Shown: positions 24,698 through 28,852 of the stretch, one piece after another
Numbering within the stretch: position 1 is the stretch's first letter
Layout: each line of letters begins with the position of its first letter
Assembly: GCA_964472195.1 (NCBI GenBank)
Contig: CAYYJH010000034.1
Span: forward strand, 1-28,852
Reading direction: 5' to 3'
Source: BS750m-G4 sp964472195
Lineage (GTDB): Bacteria; Bacteroidota; Ignavibacteria; Tepidaquicellales; Tepidaquicellaceae
Length of the DNA: 28,852 nt
The notes under the pieces: generated by a model
Told to the model about the DNA's origin: nothing
The model's input: the letters and a program-made list of their open reading frames with translations, nothing else
The model's database searches: none
Translations under genes and position numbers: made by a program

Positions 24698-24935
24698 TCT
24701 ATTATTCCATTTATTTCTTGCAATTTAATTATCAAAGTTTCTATATACAATTGATAATATAATAATTTCTAAACACTGGATAAAAGATACCGCAAAATTT
24801 TATAAAATTTCGGTAAATCATTTTTTAAAATCAGCGACTTTTATGTTTTGATTTATTTTAGATTTGTATATAAAACCATTTCATTATATTTTTGGTTAAT
24901 TGTTTAGACAGTTTTATAAATCATTAAAGTATATC

Positions 24936-26936
24936 ATGAATACTTCATTACAAAAAATTGTTTTAATCGCAGTACTTACTTTGCTCACAACTGGTAGTAT
25001 ATTTTCACAGGTTGCTTATAGTCCGAGAGTTGATTCCATAATAAATCTGACAAACGAACAGGTTATTTCATTACTTAACCGACAATTATCCGGTGACACA
25101 GCTACAATTATTGGCGGTTCACCTTATACCATTCTCTCACGTAACTGGCAATCGGTCCATAATCCGAAAGCGGCACAATTCATTTATGAAAGGTTTCAAA
25201 GTTTCGGTCTTAATTCAAGGTATCAATATAACAGTTCCAGCAGTGTAAACGTTATTGCGAAAATAACCGGTACAAAATATCCTAATCAGCAATTTATTAT
25301 CTGTGCACACTATGATGACATGCCTTCAGGTCCGCTAGCTCCCGGTGCAGACGATAATGGTTCTGGAACTTGCGCGGTTATAGAAGCAGCAAGACTCTTG
25401 AGTCCATACACTTTTGATTATACTTTAATATTCATAGCGTTCGATGAAGAAGAAAGGGGGCTGTATGGAAGCAAAGCTTATGCCGATACAGCATTAATGC
25501 ATGGTGACTCAATCGTAGCTGTACTCAATCTTGATATGATAGCTTGGGATTCTAACAATGATAATAAAAACGACATTCATACGAATACAAATTCATTTAA
25601 TTTTGCAAATGAATTTAAGAATGTGATGAATGTCTACCAGCCCACACTCGATCCGGCACTTATTAATTCGATTAGCGGAGGCAGCGATCACCAGTCATTC
25701 TGGAACAGGGGTTACAAAGCAATTCTGTCGATAGAATATATGAGTGATTTCAATGCATACTATCACACAGTAAACGATAAGTTTTCTAATTTAAATGTTC
25801 CGTACTTTACAAAAATGGTAAAGGCAGCAATTGCATCGCTTGCTACATCGGGATGGGATTATAAAATTAATTTTGCACATGACCCGTTACTATCGAACAA
25901 TGATACAACGAACAGAACAGCTGCCGTTGTAATAAAATCCAATCACCCAATTGCGAGCGGGACTAATTCACCAAGACTTTATTATAAGATTGGCTCGGGA
26001 TCATATAATCCCGTAAATTCTTTTTACAACAATCTTGACACATTTAAATTTTCAATACCGGGACAATCATTAGGCACAACGGTATCGTACTATTTCGCAG
26101 CACAGGATTCACTCGCTAACTTTATAGGAACCTATCCAAATGGCGGTAGAGGAGTCAATCCACCCGGAACTTCCCCACCTGCTAATGTTTTTGTATATCA
26201 AGTTGCAAACATAAATACTTTAAATAAATGTTCTAATACGACACCGAAACCCATCCAGGATTACCAAACAACCTATGATACAATTCAAGTATCCGAACTG
26301 GGAAACGTTTTAGATGTTAACGTGAATCTTACAATAACTCATACATATGATGGTGACCTCGACATATATCTTATAGGTCCGAACGGTTACCAGGTCGAAT
26401 TGAGTACAGATAACGGTGGCTCAGGAAATAATTACACAAATACAACATTCGATGATGAAGCCTCGCTCTCGATAACTCAAGGAAGCGCTCCATTTACGGG
26501 AAGTTTCAGACCGGAGCAGCCATTAAGTAATCTCGATAACATTCCTGTTGCAGGTAATTGGATTTTGAAGATTTACGATGACGGACCGGGTGACGTGGGA
26601 CAATTGGTAAGCTGGTGTGTTACCGCTCAACATTCCATTGTGAATTCAGTTACCGGTAATAATAGTAATCCGTCTAAATATTCCCTTTACCAGAATTATC
26701 CTAATCCGTTTAATCCAAAAACGAAGATTAGATTTGACCTCCCGAAAAATTCAAAAGTTAAATTAACTGTGTTCGATATTTTAGGAAGAGAAGTTACAAC
26801 TTTAATAAATAATGTATTAGAAGTTGGTAGTCACGAAGTAATATTGGACGGAAGTAATTTAACAAGCGGTGTTTATTTTTATGAAATCACTGCTGGAGAT
26901 TTTAGAGATGTCAAACGGATGCTATTAGTAAAATAA
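24936..26936 (+). CDS. T9SS-secreted M28 metallopeptidase with P-domain
   Basis: This protein of about 666 residues has a signal peptide (MNTSLQKIVLIAVLTLLTTGSIFSQ). An M28-family zinc aminopeptidase domain follows, with metal ligands visible in ICAHYDD, APGADDNGSG, FIAFDEEE, LNLDMIAWD and GGSDHQSFW. Next comes a proprotein-convertase-type P-domain (about 430-555; HTYDGDLDIYLIGPNG and VAGNWILKIYDDGPGD) and a T9SS sorting domain (YQNYPNPFNPKT ... GVYFYEI ... KRMLLVK). The ATG at 24936 is preferred because it gives a normal signal peptide. The TTG at 24900 would add 12 residues and has no ribosome-binding site. It is likely an extracellular or surface peptidase for protein scavenging. It shares only the secretion route with the surface cytochromes. 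Confidence 0.92.
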   Translation: MNTSLQKIVLIAVLTLLTTGSIFSQVAYSPRVDSIINLTNEQVISLLNRQLSGDTATIIGGSPYTILSRNWQSVHNPKAAQFIYERFQSFGLNSRYQYNSSSSVNVIAKITGTKYPNQQFIICAHYDDMPSGPLAPGADDNGSGTCAVIEAARLLSPYTFDYTLIFIAFDEEERGLYGSKAYADTALMHGDSIVAVLNLDMIAWDSNNDNKNDIHTNTNSFNFANEFKNVMNVYQPTLDPALINSISGGSDHQSFWNRGYKAILSIEYMSDFNAYYHTVNDKFSNLNVPYFTKMVKAAIASLATSGWDYKINFAHDPLLSNNDTTNRTAAVVIKSNHPIASGTNSPRLYYKIGSGSYNPVNSFYNNLDTFKFSIPGQSLGTTVSYYFAAQDSLANFIGTYPNGGRGVNPPGTSPPANVFVYQVANINTLNKCSNTTPKPIQDYQTTYDTIQVSELGNVLDVNVNLTITHTYDGDLDIYLIGPNGYQVELSTDNGGSGNNYTNTTFDDEASLSITQGSAPFTGSFRPEQPLSNLDNIPVAGNWILKIYDDGPGDVGQLVSWCVTAQHSIVNSVTGNNSNPSKYSLYQNYPNPFNPKTKIRFDLPKNSKVKLTVFDILGREVTTLINNVLEVGSHEVILDGSNLTSGVYFYEITAGDFRDVKRMLLVK

Positions 26937-26983
26937 TTTTATTATAACTCACTCCCAAACTTAGTTTGGATACGAGAAAAAAG

Positions 26984-27017
26984 AAAAAGGGAGTTTAATT
27001 TCAAACTCCCTTTTTTT
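26984..27017. terminator. Bidirectional terminator between convergent T9SS genes
   Basis: AAAAAGGGAGTTT (26984-26996) and AAACTCCCTTTTT (27003-27015) form a 13-bp stem with a 6-nt loop. It has a T-run on the plus strand and A-rich sequence on the other side, so it can serve both the M28 peptidase gene and the minus-strand gene ending at 27042. Confidence 0.88.
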
Positions 27018-27041
27018 GAAACTAAAATTACATTTCAAAAA

Positions 27042-28574
27042 TCACTTGACTAGCATCATCTTCTTTACGTCCGTGTATCCATTGGCTTCAAGCTTGTATA
27101 GGTAAACTCCACTCGTTAGTTTCGAAGCATTGAAGTCAATAGTATAAGAACCTTGTGTTAAATCTCGCGAAACAAGTGTTTGCACTTCCTTACCGAGTAT
27201 GTCATAGACCTTTAGCGTTACATACCCGTCTTTAGGAACATCAAAGTTAATATTTGTTACTGGATTGAACGGATTGGGAAAATTCTGATAGAGTGCGAAA
27301 GAACCAGGTTCATTGTTGCTATTATTGGTTAATGATGTTGTTATATTACTTGCATCATAATATACTCGCCAGTTAGATGGTGCATCCAAACCAACCCAGA
27401 CAAAGCCATAATTCTCGAGAGCTAATTGTTCAACTATCTGAGGAACATAATTTGCTGAAGACCATCCCGGCGGATGATTGCTTATCTGTTCCGGATCGGA
27501 AAACGATGACGGTGTATTTAGCCAGGCATACATGCTCATAAGTTTGTCGGAATTATTTGTTGGAGTGCCACTCTGAAGACTATCTCGGTAATATGAAAAA
27601 TCTACTCCCCCCGGAGACTCTGTGAAATATCTTGCATCTATCCAGTATTCATCAACTCCGGGTACTGAAGGAAGAGTGTAAGTAGGACTATAGGATGTGC
27701 CACCATCTGTACTACCTCTTGCTTTAATATCGATATTCCCTGTGGTACCATGTGTATAAAAAAACCACACTATCCCTCCGTAAGCAGCAGTAATAAATTC
27801 TTTTTTTGATACTGTTTCAGTTGCTAAGTTCTGGAAACCAGAGGACGATAAATAACCTGGTGATGTCTCTCTGTACCTCGCTACTCTGATCTTTGCAGTT
27901 GATGTATCACTTCCAAAAGGTGTACCGTAATAATTCATAAACAAAGTATCTCCTGTGCCTGACATACACATAGTTGGAAAGGCACCACCCGAAGTCACAA
28001 AACCTGATTGAACCCATGTAAAACCTCCATTAATCGTACCAAATCTCCTTATGTTGTTCGTTCCCAGGTGGTCTGTGTAAAGATATAAAGCTCCTGTAGA
28101 TGACGCTACGATGTCGAATGCTCTAACGTTCGTCGAATCATGTGCTGCAATACCCGCAGTGTTATAAACGTTCCAGATACGAACCTGCTTACTAGCCACA
28201 TATACCAGGTAGATTGAATCCAGACCGCTTCTAACAAGCCTTATCCTGTCAAATCTCTGCCTTAAGCCGATACCGTAACTGTACATACCCCAATTCTGTC
28301 CATCATTAGTAGATACATAAAGAACGATACCGAGGTTTGATGTAGATAGAGTATCGTTGACCGCAATAAAAATTGTTGAAGGATTTTGCTTGTGGATTGT
28401 TGCAAGCGGACCTATAGGTCTAAAGTTTGAAACAAGATTATCACCACCGAAAAACGGATTTTCAACCGATTGAATGCCCGTTGGAATTGGAGCTACCGGT
28501 ACATCCGTTTGTGAAAATCCTATTGTGGATATTAATAAAACAATTGATACTAATAATAAGTGTAATTTTTTCAT
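27042..28574 (-). CDS. T9SS-secreted beta-propeller-like (BNR/sialidase-type) surface protein
   Basis: This 510-residue protein has a signal peptide (MKKLHLLLVSIVLLISTIGFSQ) and a beta-rich body with repeats of the type STNDGQNW, TINGGFTWV and STDGGTSY. These are Asp-box-like turns seen in BNR/sialidase-fold propellers. A T9SS sorting domain follows (YQNFPNPFNPVT ... GVYLYKL ... KKMMLVK). No catalytic residues of sialidases could be identified, so it may only bind or scaffold. The start is fixed by GGAGG 7 nt upstream of the ATG. It ends opposite the M28 peptidase and shares a bidirectional terminator with it. Confidence 0.82.
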   Translation of the reverse strand: MKKLHLLLVSIVLLISTIGFSQTDVPVAPIPTGIQSVENPFFGGDNLVSNFRPIGPLATIHKQNPSTIFIAVNDTLSTSNLGIVLYVSTNDGQNWGMYSYGIGLRQRFDRIRLVRSGLDSIYLVYVASKQVRIWNVYNTAGIAAHDSTNVRAFDIVASSTGALYLYTDHLGTNNIRRFGTINGGFTWVQSGFVTSGGAFPTMCMSGTGDTLFMNYYGTPFGSDTSTAKIRVARYRETSPGYLSSSGFQNLATETVSKKEFITAAYGGIVWFFYTHGTTGNIDIKARGSTDGGTSYSPTYTLPSVPGVDEYWIDARYFTESPGGVDFSYYRDSLQSGTPTNNSDKLMSMYAWLNTPSSFSDPEQISNHPPGWSSANYVPQIVEQLALENYGFVWVGLDAPSNWRVYYDASNITTSLTNNSNNEPGSFALYQNFPNPFNPVTNINFDVPKDGYVTLKVYDILGKEVQTLVSRDLTQGSYTIDFNASKLTSGVYLYKLEANGYTDVKKMMLVK

Positions 28575-28743
28575 TATCTTTCCTCCGAAAGTTATAATTT
28601 TTAGTTTATGGAATTTATAATATTTTTGTGTTTATAAAAGTGCTTAAATAATATTCTCTTATTATGAATTAATATTATTCTCTTTTTTTGGAACCAATTT
28701 GATACAGTCCAATTGTCACTTGGTAATTATTTCACATACTATA

Positions 28744-28852
28744 TTATTTAACAAGAACCATCTTCCTCGTCTCTGCAAAGTCTCCTGCTTCTAAATGATA
28801 AAAGTATACACCACTACTCAGATTATGGCTCTCAGTTCCATTAAAATCCACT
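28744..28852 (-). CDS. C-terminal end of another T9SS-secreted protein (partial, runs off window)
   Basis: The last 35 codons of a minus-strand gene are visible. They read GTESHNLSSGVYFYHLEAG and then end in ETRKMVLVK before a TAA stop, which is the end of a T9SS sorting domain. The functional part lies outside the window. This is too short for routine gene calls, but the motif is clear. Confidence 0.85.
   Translation of the reverse strand, partial: VDFNGTESHNLSSGVYFYHLEAGDFAETRKMVLVK

Overview
The window looks like a scaffold from an AT-rich, anaerobic or facultative member of the Bacteroidota/Ignavibacteria (Chlorobi-side) lineage. The evidence is the repeated type IX secretion (T9SS) C-terminal sorting domain (YQNxPNPFNP ... 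GVYFYR ... KKMxLVK) on five proteins, the low-GC codon use and the very dense set of multiheme c-type cytochromes. Species cannot be named from the sequence. Four runs of exactly 100 N (4317-4416, 7194-7293, 10470-10569, 16525-16624) are scaffold placeholders of unknown true length. They cut three genes, and a fourth lies between genes.

Region 1 (about 285-12887, all minus strand) reads as one long respiratory operon transcribed right to left from a candidate sigma-54 promoter at 12872-12887. In order of transcription it holds a degenerate receiver-like small protein, a 19-heme membrane-anchored cytochrome, a b-type cytochrome (N-terminus lost in a gap), a second b-type cytochrome, a 9-heme cytochrome, a third b-type cytochrome (C-terminus lost in a gap), a >=20-heme cytochrome (N-terminus lost in the same gap), a NapC-like >=11-heme cytochrome, a 15-heme cytochrome, a Tat-exported four-cluster ferredoxin and an NrfD-type quinone-interacting membrane subunit. 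I count at least 74 c-type heme sites here. The cytochrome b + multiheme c pairs and the cytochrome c/FeS/NrfD trio resemble the Cbc-type and Nrf-type quinone:cytochrome modules of metal-reducing and nitrite-respiring bacteria.

Region 2 (13004-18933) holds an intact NtrC-type sigma-54 activator (minus). It is followed on the plus strand by two T9SS-addressed c-type cytochromes: an 8-heme c554-like protein and a 2-heme protein with an ethylbenzene-dehydrogenase-type heme-binding domain. A 17-bp dyad, TGT-N3-N5-TCYACA, occurs about 105-150 bp upstream of three sigma-54-like -24/-12 elements: one before the big operon, one before the 8-heme surface cytochrome, and one in the leader before the 2-heme protein. 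I infer that one enhancer-binding regulator, probably the adjacent one, co-controls inner-membrane/periplasmic electron carriers and secreted surface cytochromes.

Region 3 (19096-23504) is sensory. It has a soluble PAS histidine kinase (minus), then a membrane histidine kinase with two c-heme motifs in its periplasmic sensor and, 4 bp on, an NtrC-like response regulator that has lost GAFTGA and the Walker B acidic residues.

Region 4 (23486-28852) is accessory: a putative lipoprotein alpha/beta hydrolase, a T9SS M28 metallopeptidase with a P-domain, a T9SS repeat/beta-propeller-like protein and the last 35 residues of another T9SS protein.

Together the window suggests an electron route from quinol through periplasmic multiheme chains to cytochromes exported by T9SS instead of a porin-cytochrome conduit, under heme-based and sigma-54 control. 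The export route and regulon are inferences from motifs.
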